From an uncultured Bacteroides sp. (GTDB lineage Bacteria; Bacteroidota; Bacteroidia; Bacteroidales; Bacteroidaceae), in NCBI GenBank assembly GCA_900555635.1, contig USLU01000014.1:38351-102350 (forward strand): DNA of 64,000 nucleotides. The letters are read 5' to 3'. Positions 37,607 through 47,103 of this stretch are shown here, piece by piece. Numbering within the stretch: the stretch's first letter is position 1; the number at the start of each line of letters is the position of its first letter. A program made the position numbers and the translations under genes. The notes below the pieces were generated by a model that saw only the letters and a program-made list of their open reading frames with translations, searched no databases and was not told the origin of the DNA.

Positions 37607-39610
37607 TTACCATCCCATATTTTGTTGCAACTTATGATTGGAGTCAAGGCTCTTTTGTCTGATTGGCCAGAAATAGTCTTTAGTTGCAAACTTTCTATCA
37701 TAAATATAAGTTTCTATATAATAATCATTTTCTGTTACTCCTTGCGCGTTCCAACCACGTATTGGTCTGTTAAAGTAACTTCCGGCCAGCATCCAGCGTC
37801 TTAAATCCCAATATCTTTGGCCTTCAAATGCTAACTCTATCATTCTTTCCTGACGAATAATATCTCTCATACCTTCTTTGGTCTTTGGTTTTTGAGGTGA
37901 GGTACTGTATTTGGCCCAAGTATCAACTAAACTCATTGTTTCTTTATCCAGTCCGGCTTTTGTGCGAACAGGTTGAATATATTGATATACCTCACTATCT
38001 GGTGCTTCTTTTGATTCATTTAGTGCTTCTGCACACATCAGATAAAGGTCTGACATCCGGATGATAGGGAAAAAATATAAAACGTCTCCAATATTGTCGA
38101 TTACATTTACTACAAATTGTCTTTCCCAAGGAATTAACTTCTTACATGTGTATCCGGTTACACAATACATAGTGTTCTTTGCACCAGCAAAATCCATTGC
38201 TTTTGAATGGATAACATAACTGTCGTTTTCATTAGGTTTTTCTTGGCAAAAATATTTGCCTTGATCAAATCCTACATACGCATAAAATCGAGGTTCTCTA
38301 TGTGTGTTATAATACGGAACTTTTATACCATCTTCTGAATTGAAGTAAAATTGATAGTCTTCTGGCACAGAAATTAGTTTGAAACGGTCAGAATATTGGT
38401 ATGTATAATCTTCCTCAATAGGAACACCGTTATTTGAATAAAACTGGTCTGTCATATTCATAGTTGCTCCATGCAAATTATTGAATCCTAATGGACGTTC
38501 AGAGATATGTTTAGCATTCAGTGGACTAGATGCATAGTATATAAGTCTCATTACATCCTGACGACCTATTCCCCATACGAGTTCCGGGTTGTCTGTATTT
38601 TCTGTAATTTGTCCGCGTAAGCTTAATTCAAGAACAGTTTTATCAGAAACATTTAATCCAACACTTTTGGGATCGAATGTATAGAAACCCATGTCAGCAT
38701 TATGAGCTGCTACGATAGCATCTTTACAAGCTTCTGCTGCTATTTTCCACTTTTCTACTGAATAATCAGGATTTATAAACGGCTGATCTGCGAAATTTTT
38801 GAAACTACGAAATTGAGTGTTTCCATTGAATATAGGACTTGCAGCTAGAACTAAAACTTTCGCTTTTATGGCTTTTGCTACAGGAAGGTTGATACGGCCT
38901 AGATCATTTTGACGTCCTACAACAGTAAGAGGTAATGCTTCGCTGTTGATTGCTTCATCCAAAACTTCCACTATTTGACGTACTACATCATCTACCGGTT
39001 CTCGTTCTCTCTGTACTTGTTCAGGAGGAAGAGAAACATCAAGGTTCTCTCCCATAAATGGAATCGGCCCATACATTTGAAGCAAGTAATAATGATAATA
39101 TGCTTTTAAAACCTGACATTCTGCTTTCCACTGTGCTTTTTCTTCAATTTTCATATCCGGTACCAAGTCAATATTGTCAATGAGAATATTACAATTTCTT
39201 ATACCAGCAAAAAGACTTTTAATATAACTTTTTTCTTGCTGATCTCCAAATACTTGGTTGAGATAACTATAATCACCACCATCCCAATAATTTAATAAAG
39301 GAGTGGTCTTTTCTTGTCTTCCTTTGGCTATAAATTCAGTACTTTTATTACGATAATAGTAAAAGTTGTTATCCATAAAAGTAGGATTCCAAACTTCATC
39401 TCCGCATAGAAGAGCTGGATTTTGCATTATATTAGCAGGTCGTGGAACGTAATCATAGCATGTATGTAACATTTTATATGCTCCCTCCCGTGTATTAAAC
39501 ACTTGTTCTATTGTGGGGATATTATCAGGTACAACATTTAAGAAATCAGAACATGATGTTAACATACACATCAGTGTCCATAAAATTATGGCGTATAATT
39601 TTCTTTTCAT
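37607..39610 (-). CDS. SusD/RagB-family lipoprotein of PUL B
   Basis: I place the start at the ATG 39608-39610, giving MKRKLYAIILWTLMCMLTSC with a clean lipobox (Cys20). An in-frame ATG at 39649 would extend 13 residues back into the end of susC and spoil the signal. The protein is 667 residues. SusD features are WKAECQVLKAYYHYYLLQMYGPIPF, MSDLYLMCAEALNES and RQERMIELAFEGQRYWDLRRWML (as adjoining motifs). The start lies 4 bp past the susC stop at 39615. It is not closely similar to the SusDs of PULs A and C, so PUL B handles a different glycan or a different face of it. Confidence 0.95.
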   Translation of the reverse strand: MKRKLYAIILWTLMCMLTSCSDFLNVVPDNIPTIEQVFNTREGAYKMLHTCYDYVPRPANIMQNPALLCGDEVWNPTFMDNNFYYYRNKSTEFIAKGRQEKTTPLLNYWDGGDYSYLNQVFGDQQEKSYIKSLFAGIRNCNILIDNIDLVPDMKIEEKAQWKAECQVLKAYYHYYLLQMYGPIPFMGENLDVSLPPEQVQREREPVDDVVRQIVEVLDEAINSEALPLTVVGRQNDLGRINLPVAKAIKAKVLVLAASPIFNGNTQFRSFKNFADQPFINPDYSVEKWKIAAEACKDAIVAAHNADMGFYTFDPKSVGLNVSDKTVLELSLRGQITENTDNPELVWGIGRQDVMRLIYYASSPLNAKHISERPLGFNNLHGATMNMTDQFYSNNGVPIEEDYTYQYSDRFKLISVPEDYQFYFNSEDGIKVPYYNTHREPRFYAYVGFDQGKYFCQEKPNENDSYVIHSKAMDFAGAKNTMYCVTGYTCKKLIPWERQFVVNVIDNIGDVLYFFPIIRMSDLYLMCAEALNESKEAPDSEVYQYIQPVRTKAGLDKETMSLVDTWAKYSTSPQKPKTKEGMRDIIRQERMIELAFEGQRYWDLRRWMLAGSYFNRPIRGWNAQGVTENDYYIETYIYDRKFATKDYFWPIRQKSLDSNHKLQQNMGW

Positions 39611-39614
39611 AATA

Positions 39615-42600
39615 TTAAAAATTAAAGTTAAGTCCAACATTAAATACACGCTGAATAGGATAGTTCAATCCACTACCTCCCATTTCTACATCCCACAACT
39701 TAAATTTACTCCAAGTCAAAAGATTCATGCCACTTACATAAACCCGGAATGATTGAATAGCAATTTTCTTAGTAATTCTTTCTGGTATGGTATAACCTAA
39801 TTCTACTGATTTCAAACGCAGATAACTACCATCACGAAGCCACCATGTACTAGGTTGTTCATTGTTAGGTCTTGATGTTGTAGATAAACGAGGCCACAAT
39901 GCGTAGCTGTTCCGGTTTGTTTCAGACCAGTGATTATCAGCCCACGCTTTTAGTAAAGCATGATTTCCTACAAATGGAGCGGTACCAACCGTATTGCTGC
40001 CCCAATCGACATTTGCAGTTGGATCAATCATGAAAGAAACTTTAGATGCTCCTTTTAAAAAGAAGTTGAAATCAAATCCATAAAATCCAAAAGACATACC
40101 AAAACCTCCTTCAATCTGAGGTACATTAGAATAACCAATAGGAACGAAATCATGACTATTTATCAGTCCATCGTTATTTATATCACGATACTTGATATCA
40201 CCAGGCATTACTGGGTCATCATTTATATTGTCAAAGGTTTGTTTAGGAGAATTGGCTATATCGGCTTCATCAATAAATAATCGCTCTGCTATTAATCCTC
40301 TTTGTTGTCCGATAAATTCACCTTCATTCTTTAGCCAATCCATACCTGTAGGAACGATTTCTTCATATTTTGTGTATCGGCTTCTCGCATAAGTAAAAGT
40401 CATAGTTGATCTCATCCATATATCTTTGTTAAATACATGACTTTCATCTAAAGTAAATTCAAAACCGCTAGAGCTAGCTGCACCCACATTAGCACGTACG
40501 TCAGCAGGAGCACTACCATCTGCAACTGGAACATCTGTAAGTCCCATTGTAGAGGGAATTGCAGTACGATTAATCAAAATATTGGTGCGTTTTTCCTTAA
40601 AGTAATCAAACTGGATTTCAAGTTCATCAAATAAAGTCGCTTCAAAACCTAAATTTAATTTGGCTGCTTTTTCCCAAGTTATAGCAGTATTGGCAAAACG
40701 ATTTATTTTAATTCCTGATGAATTAGCAGTGGGGCTACCTGGGTTTTCTCCAAAATCATTATTTAGTCCTTTATCCTTACTTATACGAGATAGATAGAAG
40801 AATCTATCATAAGCATCGCCAATAGCGTCATTACCAACCAAACCATAGGTACCTTTTAGTTTTAAGTTTGTCAAAATATTATTTTTCTTCCAAAATTTTT
40901 CGTTGGTTACAATCCAACCAACTCCAAAGGATGGAAAAAAGCCAAATTGATTATGCCGAGCAAAACGTTCTGCACCGTTGTATCCAAAATTTGCTTCTAA
41001 TAAATAGCGATGATCATAACTATAAGTAAAACGACCGGATATACCTAAATTTCGAGTAGGAAGAGAGCGTTGTAAGTCATTTCCAAAGTCAGATGTAACA
41101 ATTTCTCTGATGGTACCTACTACCATGCCAGACACTACGTGTTTCTCATTAAATTCGCGATCATAATTAGCTGACAATTCACCATAAATGGTAGACATCA
41201 CATTTTTATCACCTCCGGTAAAACCTAAAGCCTCATCACCTTTATGAAAATTGTTCAACTTGAAATATCCGGTTGTTGGATTATAAGTGCTCATTGTATA
41301 ATAATATGGGTCATAAAAACGATTAATCGCATATACGGATTCTCTTGTAGTACTACCCATTACTCTTGCTGATAACCCTTTTGTTATAAAATCCAACTTT
41401 TGTCTCAATTCTATTTGAGCAACCAGGTTTGTCTGTGTTGATTCTTGATAACCTTTAACCATATCTGCATATGGATTTATAAAGCTATATTCTGGGGTAC
41501 CTCCAAAAAGGATGTGTTGAGTGTGAATATTCATATCATCCGGCTTATAAAAAGCAGGAAAATCTACGGGATTTGCCAACATGACTCGTTGGTACATTTG
41601 ATTACCTGAATACATAGGTCCGTGTGCCGAGCGAAAGTTTGCATTGAACTTGACTGACCCTTCTGTAGTGGAGGTGAAATTTATATTTGTATTTGAACGA
41701 ATGTTGATATTCTTGATATTAATATTATTGTTAAAGTTATTACGACTATCAGTTTTAAGAACACCTGTGTCATTATTTAAAGCGCCTGCAATATAATAAC
41801 GCACTTTCTTACCACCACCACTTAAACTCATATTGAAACGCTGGTTGGTTGTCATATCTTTGAATAATAATTTTCTCCAATCATTTGCTGGATAATAATA
41901 TGGGTCACTTCCTGACTCGACACCTGCAATTTGATCATCACTATATCTACGATTGTACAGTGGATGGCGGGTGATAATGGCTTCATTGTTTAATTTCATG
42001 TATGTCAACGGGTCGGCAAACTCCACATCTCTTGTAGCTTGACTAAAAGAGTTCTCAAAGCGGAAACTTAAATTAGTTTTTCCATCACGTCCTTCCTTCG
42101 TCGTGACCAGAATTACGCCATTTGCACCTCTTGATCCATACAAGGCAGTAGCTGTAGCATCTTTCATAATAGAGAAACTTTCAATATCATCCACTGATAA
42201 TCTGGCTAAATCATTTGTGGAAAGTTCCATATTGTCGATAAGAATAAGAGGACCTTTGGAGTACTCGTTAAATGTGGCTACTCCTCGTACAAAGAATTGT
42301 GCATTGTCAGCTCCTGGCTCACCTGAAGTTTGCATTGAGATCAAACCGGCAATACGTCCGCCAAGTGCTGTCGTTAAATTACTGGAAGGTGCGCGTAATT
42401 CTCCTGGTTTTACAGTTGTTACAGAACCTAGTAAATTTTCTTTCTTTTGTTTTCCAAAAGCAACAACTGTTACTTCATCTAGTTTATTTGCTGATTCTTC
42501 TAACTTAATTCTTAATGTTTTAGTGTTTGTAATTTTCACTTCCTTGGATTCGTACCCAATGAAGCTTATTAATAGTACATCTCCAACTTGGGCGTTGATA

Positions 42601-42806
42601 CTAAACTTTCCATCAACATCAGTAGTTGTGCCAACTGCAGGTTTGGACTTGATAATGATTGTTGCACCAATGACAGGTCCCAAATCATCAAATATTTCAC
42701 CCTTTAATTTCGTGTTTTGCGCTGATAAATTTTCAATGCAGAAAAACGAAACAATCATGAGTAGTATAAAAATACTACATCTCTTTTTTGATAAATAATT
42801 GTTCAT
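39615..42806 (-). CDS. SusC-like TonB-dependent receptor of PUL B
   Basis: This 1063-residue protein has a signal peptide ending ENLSAQ. A carboxypeptidase-regulatory-like domain (LKGEIFDDLGPVIGATIII, DVDGKFSINAQVGD) is followed by the plug starting LDEVTVVAFGKQKKENLLGSV, with SFSIMKDATATALYGSRGANGVILVTT (adjoining motifs) and a barrel ending VGLNFNF. Relative to the other two SusCs it has FGKQKKENLLG instead of GYG-QKK-TLTG and LYGSRGANG instead of IYGVRAANG, placing it in another SusC subgroup. It is 204 bp downstream of the GxGYxYP gene and overlaps nothing; susD follows 4 bp later. Confidence 0.97.
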   Translation of the reverse strand: MNNYLSKKRCSIFILLMIVSFFCIENLSAQNTKLKGEIFDDLGPVIGATIIIKSKPAVGTTTDVDGKFSINAQVGDVLLISFIGYESKEVKITNTKTLRIKLEESANKLDEVTVVAFGKQKKENLLGSVTTVKPGELRAPSSNLTTALGGRIAGLISMQTSGEPGADNAQFFVRGVATFNEYSKGPLILIDNMELSTNDLARLSVDDIESFSIMKDATATALYGSRGANGVILVTTKEGRDGKTNLSFRFENSFSQATRDVEFADPLTYMKLNNEAIITRHPLYNRRYSDDQIAGVESGSDPYYYPANDWRKLLFKDMTTNQRFNMSLSGGGKKVRYYIAGALNNDTGVLKTDSRNNFNNNINIKNINIRSNTNINFTSTTEGSVKFNANFRSAHGPMYSGNQMYQRVMLANPVDFPAFYKPDDMNIHTQHILFGGTPEYSFINPYADMVKGYQESTQTNLVAQIELRQKLDFITKGLSARVMGSTTRESVYAINRFYDPYYYTMSTYNPTTGYFKLNNFHKGDEALGFTGGDKNVMSTIYGELSANYDREFNEKHVVSGMVVGTIREIVTSDFGNDLQRSLPTRNLGISGRFTYSYDHRYLLEANFGYNGAERFARHNQFGFFPSFGVGWIVTNEKFWKKNNILTNLKLKGTYGLVGNDAIGDAYDRFFYLSRISKDKGLNNDFGENPGSPTANSSGIKINRFANTAITWEKAAKLNLGFEATLFDELEIQFDYFKEKRTNILINRTAIPSTMGLTDVPVADGSAPADVRANVGAASSSGFEFTLDESHVFNKDIWMRSTMTFTYARSRYTKYEEIVPTGMDWLKNEGEFIGQQRGLIAERLFIDEADIANSPKQTFDNINDDPVMPGDIKYRDINNDGLINSHDFVPIGYSNVPQIEGGFGMSFGFYGFDFNFFLKGASKVSFMIDPTANVDWGSNTVGTAPFVGNHALLKAWADNHWSETNRNSYALWPRLSTTSRPNNEQPSTWWLRDGSYLRLKSVELGYTIPERITKKIAIQSFRVYVSGMNLLTWSKFKLWDVEMGGSGLNYPIQRVFNVGLNFNF

Positions 42807-42958
42807 TTAGTAATTAGATTTTAATGGTAAAAATAGTGACTCTTCTACGCGTGGGATTATCATCTCTCGCAGTAGTTAATTTTTAAATTAGGTAATCTGC
42901 TTTTTCATGTAATAATTAATTTAAAAGATTAGTGTTAATATATGTGTTTGATTCTCTT

Positions 42959-43002
42959 TGGCTGGGATTATATATTTAAACCTATATATGAATCCCTTGC
43001 CA
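42959..43002 (-). terminator. Imperfect hairpin between the GxGYxYP gene and susC
   Basis: An interrupted inverted repeat (TGGC and GGGATT-ATATAT against ATATAT-AATCCC and GCCA) spans 42959-43002, immediately after the GxGYxYP stop at 43011. There is no U-run, so it may be a weak terminator or attenuator ahead of susC. The rest of the 204-bp gap is AT-rich, with no recognisable -7 box on the minus strand. Confidence 0.5.
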
Positions 43003-43010
43003 GTTTCGCA

Positions 43011-44729
43011 TTATTGTGTTTTTATAATATTATTAGTTTGAGTTGGCTGGTACTTCATACGTATTCTCCAGAGCAATTCATTTATAGAAATAGTTTTTAT
43101 TTGGTTCAATAATAAATTCTCTGTTGCAATTATAGGATTCATCCCGACTGCAGGAAGCTTAGTAATTTTGCTTGATTTTTTAAAATCGGACCATGCATGA
43201 ACAATCGTCCATGAAAGTGTATTTTCTTTTTTAAGTTCTGATGAAATTACATCACGATTAATAAGTGAGGCAATATATTCTGGTGTACCACAATAAGGCC
43301 GTCCTTTATGAACCTCGTCCCATAAGGAATAGCTTGCGGTTACTACAGGTATATCAATTCCCTTATTATTCTTATACCACAAAATATTTTCTCCTAATTC
43401 GTAAGGGAAATATTGTACGGCAAGCATGCCTGTTATTCCTGTCAATTCTTCCGCATAAATTTGAAAAGCTTCTTGGGCATAATCGCTCTTGACATCGCGA
43501 CATATAAAGCCAAAAACCTTAATCCCCATCTGGTTGAGATGAAAGTTTATCCTTTTGGCAAAATCTCTTAATAATTCATTTCTGTTGTACCTTTTTATGG
43601 CAAATAAATCTGGATATTGATACCCACCACCATATTCAATATAGGAATTTTTTTCTCCTTGTAAATCAACTAATTCGTTCCAGGTGAAAGGAGAAATAAT
43701 TGATAAATTGATTGGGCATAGTGTCCAACTGACCCCAGTTTCTTTTGCCTTCTCATTTCCCGCATAACAATTGTTTCTTGTGAAGTTTCCAATTGTCCAT
43801 TGCATATTATCTCCGTCGCTCATAACAAATGAATGGAAAGAAGAGTTAGTTTGGAAATCAATGTCTTCAGGTGATATTTCTTTTGCTTTTTTCAATTCTA
43901 CTTTTCTAAAAACTGAAGATATAAGAGGAAGATTGAAGCACCAGTCTGATGCAGTGTTGAAATGTCCCCATTCCGAAATTAAACTGGTAAAATCATACTC
44001 ATCTCCACATCCCCAACCTAAAATGGGAGACATTGGTTTGACCCATTCAAGCACTTTTTCAATTAATATTTTCTTGTCTGCATATAACATCAGTTTATGA
44101 GCAATGGCATAATCGCGCATATTGGTAATGGCAGGATGTATACTTAAAGCTGAACTATTGTTCAGCTTTTTTCTATTCTTTTCAAAACACTCTTCTAAAG
44201 TTTCTTTTCGAGTATCTTTTAGTTCTTTTAATTGATGTTGTTGGGCTTTTGGTGCTAACTCTTCATCAATAAGTACTCCTGATAATAAAGAGGCATATAC
44301 TGTAGCCACATTGCTTGAATAATTCAAAATGACGTGCTGGTCGTATTTTTCTTCTAACTTATATAGCACATATCCATTGATTATTTTTTTCTTTTTTAAA
44401 TAATCGACCAATGACCATAAATCCATCTTTCTTACATCGGTAATATTTAATGCTTTTAAACTTGATTCATATAAAGATTTATATGAATCATTGTCAATAT
44501 CCATCCAAACCATTTCATTGAATCTCCCTTCATTAACGGCCTTAGCAGCTAATCCGGACAATGATTCAAGTAACATGATTTCAGCCAAACTACCTTTGCG
44601 TTCGCAAACTATGATCTTCTCAGGTGCTTTTTGTACCGGCCAACCATATCTTCCGTCATATTCTTCAGCATTAATATAAGGGTTGAAGAATATAACTAAT
44701 GTGATTAGAATTGTAATAGTCTTATTCAT
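43011..44729 (-). CDS. GxGYxYP-family protein (putative glycoside hydrolase)
   Basis: The start at ATG 44727-44729 gives MNKTITILITLVIFFNPYINAEE, a good signal peptide; the longer frame back to 44801 would run through the promoter. The protein has 572 residues. The family signature is seen as IEYGGGYQYPDLF (residues about 365-376), with FVMSDGDNMQW about 70 residues before it and VFGFICRDVKSDYAQEAFQIYAEEL after it. The N-terminal third carries an alpha/beta region. The family is annotated as a putative glycoside hydrolase from its fold and context, with no activity I can name. As the first gene of PUL B it is directly driven by the promoter at 44799. Asp in SDGDNMQ is a plausible catalytic residue, but that is inference. 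Confidence 0.82.
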   Translation of the reverse strand: MNKTITILITLVIFFNPYINAEEYDGRYGWPVQKAPEKIIVCERKGSLAEIMLLESLSGLAAKAVNEGRFNEMVWMDIDNDSYKSLYESSLKALNITDVRKMDLWSLVDYLKKKKIINGYVLYKLEEKYDQHVILNYSSNVATVYASLLSGVLIDEELAPKAQQHQLKELKDTRKETLEECFEKNRKKLNNSSALSIHPAITNMRDYAIAHKLMLYADKKILIEKVLEWVKPMSPILGWGCGDEYDFTSLISEWGHFNTASDWCFNLPLISSVFRKVELKKAKEISPEDIDFQTNSSFHSFVMSDGDNMQWTIGNFTRNNCYAGNEKAKETGVSWTLCPINLSIISPFTWNELVDLQGEKNSYIEYGGGYQYPDLFAIKRYNRNELLRDFAKRINFHLNQMGIKVFGFICRDVKSDYAQEAFQIYAEELTGITGMLAVQYFPYELGENILWYKNNKGIDIPVVTASYSLWDEVHKGRPYCGTPEYIASLINRDVISSELKKENTLSWTIVHAWSDFKKSSKITKLPAVGMNPIIATENLLLNQIKTISINELLWRIRMKYQPTQTNNIIKTQ

Positions 44730-44777
44730 TAGTATTAAATTGATTAATTTGTTATATATCCATACAACCGCCTTGAA

Positions 44778-44830
44778 TGTATGAACATATGTGTGCGGCA
44801 AATATATGAACTAAACTAATAACTTGCAAT
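44778..44830 (-). promoter_or_regulatory. PUL B lead promoter with operator-like dyad
   Basis: On the minus strand, TATATTTG (44806 to 44799) fits the -7 consensus TAnnTTTG. ATTG (44830 to 44827), exactly 20 bp upstream, is a three-of-four match to the -33 TTTG. Nine bases downstream of the -7 box lies TGTATGAACATA (44778-44789 as read on plus), the exact reverse complement of the element in the PUL C promoter. The 5' UTR would be about 60 nt. Confidence 0.65.
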
Positions 44831-45186
44831 AAAATAATAAATAATTTGCAGTACACTATAAAAATAAATCTAATTAGCGAAAAAGTTATTTAAAGTGTAT
44901 CGGTGTAATAATACTGATGGGGAATATGTTCTATCTGTTATAAGTGGTTGATAACTATTTGTTTTAGCTCTAATGGCTTGCTTTGCTATCTATATGGATA
45001 AATGTTTTTTTATATATGAATAATTAAAGAGTATCTCATTAAATATACTCTATTAGTTATGTTGTATTGTTCATACAATTTGCTTGGTTTATAAATTCCT
45101 GTTTTTATAATCGAGAAAGGAAATGTAGTGTACTTATCTTGTGTTCGTTATTTTGCAAAGGAAGAGGTTTGCTTTGTTTTTTTAAG

Positions 45187-45296
45187 TTTTTGTATGGATA
45201 AGTAGACTGTTAAGTAGTGGTTATCCAATCACTTATGGGTAGTTTGTCAACTACTACGTAATAGTTAGACAACTACCTATAAGTAATTAAAGTGGA
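45187..45296. repeat. Degenerate tandem repeat, 22-bp period (array 3)
   Basis: Units begin at 45187, 45209, 45231, 45253 and 45275. The clearest repeat is TAGTTTGTCAACTAC (from 45240) and TAGTTAGACAACTACC (from 45262), exactly 22 bp apart. Each contains a dyad, TAGTT-N4-AACTA. The block also reads as a large imperfect inverted repeat: ACTTATGGGTAG at 45231 against CTACCTATAAGT ending at 45284. Neighbouring units are looser but keep the register (GTAGTGG, ATAAGTA). Confidence 0.8.
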
Positions 45297-45437
45297 TTTA
45301 AATGATCGTTGAATATACGCTATCAACACTAACTAAGATTGATGATATGGGGCTTGCCAACGGTTGGAGGCGAAGAATGATAAATATTCAAAGATAGATT
45401 CTTTATGTAATGCATAAATATAATTGTCAATAACCTC

Positions 45438-46280
45438 TTAGAATGTTATCAGAATAGGATTGTGATCCGAAACATATCCATTTAGAGGTTGATCGGCAAT
45501 GACGCGGTACTTTTGAACTTGAATTGATTTATTTACAAAGATAAAGTCGATTAATGAACGGTCTTTTTCTTCTATACGTCCGAAGCCGTGGAAAGAACCC
45601 GCTGGGCCATAAATAATAGGAGCATTGAAACAGCTGGCATTCAATCCGCCGTCTGTTAGGATTTTGAAAGGTTCGGTATCAGTCGTCATGTTGAAATCGC
45701 CTGTGATGGCTACTGGAAGTGGACCTGCTATCTCTTTTACTTTCGTAAGCAGTAATTTGGCACTTTCGCGACGGGATATCTGTCCTACATGGTCGAAATG
45801 AGTATTGAAGAAAGCCAACTTATTGCCTGTTTGCTTGTCTTTCAATATAGCCCAGGTCACAATTCGCTCACAAGCTGAATCCCATCCTTTTACACCGAAT
45901 TTATCAGGTGTTTCACTCAAACCGAAGTTTCCGTGTTGCAATAGTTGGTAACGATCTGTTCTAAAGAAAATAGAGCAGAACTCACCTTTTTCTTTGCCGT
46001 CTATGCGGGCTACTCCGAGAGCGGTGTATTGAGGCAGGCGTTTCTTTAAATCGTCCAGCTGATTTTTCATCACCTCCTGCATGCCTAGTAAATCGGGCGT
46101 GTAATAGTTGATTAACTGAGCAACATTATCAGCCCGATACTTCCAGGCGTTGGTACCATCACCCGGATTATCATATCGGATGTTAAATGACATGACGTTT
46201 GTCTGAACTGATTTCTTTTGTGCCGAGGCTGTAATTGCAAGCAGGCACATTACGCTGAATAGAATAAGTTTTGTTTTCAT
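45438..46280 (-). CDS. Secreted endonuclease/exonuclease/phosphatase (EEP) family protein
   Basis: The start at ATG 46278-46280 gives MKTKLILFSVMCLLAITASAQ, a good signal peptide; a longer frame to 46337 would run through a hairpin. The protein has 280 residues. All EEP motifs are present: NVMSFNIRYDNPGDGTN, Glu69 in GMQEV, NTHFDH (His161, Asp163), GDFNMTTD (Asp195, Asn197), SLIDFIFVN, and SDHNPI (Asp272, His273). The fold hydrolyses phosphodiester or phosphomonoester bonds in nucleic acids, lipids or sugar phosphates. Being secreted and placed behind SusC-SusD-DUF3823, it more likely serves glycan or lipid degradation than DNA metabolism. A phosphodiesterase would fit two Gln-type GH92s in the same locus, though this is speculative. 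Confidence 0.88.
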   Translation of the reverse strand: MKTKLILFSVMCLLAITASAQKKSVQTNVMSFNIRYDNPGDGTNAWKYRADNVAQLINYYTPDLLGMQEVMKNQLDDLKKRLPQYTALGVARIDGKEKGEFCSIFFRTDRYQLLQHGNFGLSETPDKFGVKGWDSACERIVTWAILKDKQTGNKLAFFNTHFDHVGQISRRESAKLLLTKVKEIAGPLPVAITGDFNMTTDTEPFKILTDGGLNASCFNAPIIYGPAGSFHGFGRIEEKDRSLIDFIFVNKSIQVQKYRVIADQPLNGYVSDHNPILITF

Positions 46281-46301
46281 TGTAAGCATTGAATTATAAA
46301 T

Positions 46302-46339
46302 AAATGCCTTCCTGCTTATGAAATAGAAGGAAGGCATTT
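46302..46339 (-). terminator. Terminator/attenuator after the DUF3823 gene of PUL C
   Basis: A perfect 12-bp stem, AAATGCCTTCCT (46302-46313) and AGGAAGGCATTT (46328-46339), has a 14-nt loop and, on the minus strand, is followed by ATTTATAATT. It occupies the same position relative to the SusC-SusD-DUF3823 trio as the terminator at 5876 in PUL A. Confidence 0.82.
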
Positions 46340-46353
46340 CTGATTAAACCAAA

Positions 46354-47085
46354 TTACCGGGCTATTGTCGTGATTTCTTTTATTGTGGTATAATTGTATC
46401 TATTCGTACCGCTGAATTTCATTGTCGTACGGGCACCTACACGAAGGAAGAATTTACGTGAATAGGTCGGAAATTCTCCTTTGGTTTTAATTGTGATTTC
46501 TTCGCCTAAAATGTTAGCCACATTTGCACCAACCAATTGGGTGGAGAAACGGTTGCTAAAGCTGAAGTCGCCCACATAACTGGTTTCGCTCACAAACAAC
46601 CATGCCTCTTCAATGGGTTGTTGGTAATTGGGATTTTCGGTTCCGCGTGTAATTTTCACTTTGATCTCAGCGGTACCGTCAGCATTTACTTTCGGTTCTC
46701 CAATCCATTCCAATCGAAGCAAAGGTTCTACTTCATAGATCTTCTCTACAGTACCTTTGATATCCATTATTTCTTCTTCAAGAGGTACGAATGCTCCTTC
46801 GGGGGTAATACCGTAATTTCCGGCAAAAATCTTGGTATTCTGGAATTTACCATCCATCATACAGTTGAAGTCATACGGTTGAGGAGTGTCGCTCCAACTA
46901 TATTCCATCATTCGGATGCGGATACCAGTATTGCCGATGGCTGTTTGAAACGGCTCTTTAGTTACTTTATCTATGAAGGCGCCGCGGAATGTTTCGGCAG
47001 GTTCGCCATAATTATCGGTCTCGCAGGAAGTGAAGCTTCCAAGTAAGAAGATAGATAACACGAGATATATAATATTTCTTTTCAT
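46354..47085 (-). CDS. DUF3823 domain lipoprotein of PUL C
   Basis: This 243-residue lipoprotein has lipobox SFTSC (Cys21). It follows the same two-domain plan as the PUL A copy: a first domain with FRGAFIDKVTKEPF and DGKFQNTKIFAGNYGITPEGAF, a second ending TTMKFSGTNRYNYTTIKEI. Conservation with 5114-5842 is clear in the TKIFAGNY/TKLFSGTY and PEGAF/PEGSW blocks. It probably sits on the surface with SusD; no enzymatic motif is visible. It follows susD by 18 bp and is followed by a strong hairpin. Confidence 0.85.
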   Translation of the reverse strand: MKRNIIYLVLSIFLLGSFTSCETDNYGEPAETFRGAFIDKVTKEPFQTAIGNTGIRIRMMEYSWSDTPQPYDFNCMMDGKFQNTKIFAGNYGITPEGAFVPLEEEIMDIKGTVEKIYEVEPLLRLEWIGEPKVNADGTAEIKVKITRGTENPNYQQPIEEAWLFVSETSYVGDFSFSNRFSTQLVGANVANILGEEITIKTKGEFPTYSRKFFLRVGARTTMKFSGTNRYNYTTIKEITTIAR

Positions 47086-47103
47086 ATTCTATACGTTTTT
47101 ATA

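Larger units (their letters stand above)
44730..45437. other. 708-bp AT-rich intergenic region between PUL C and PUL B
   Basis: It holds the PUL B lead promoter and operator-like element near 44778-44830, a further TGTTCATACA at 45068-45077 within a TTGTAT/ATACAA inverted repeat (45062-45078), and the 22-bp-period array at 45187-45296. No coding frame with protein character is visible. Confidence 0.75.

Noticed and set aside
39611..39649. Upstream in-frame ATG for the PUL B SusD (also longer frames for genes starting at 5072, 44801, 46337 and 60265)
   Set aside because: Each longer start runs into a neighbouring gene, promoter or hairpin, and the internal ATG begins a clean signal peptide.
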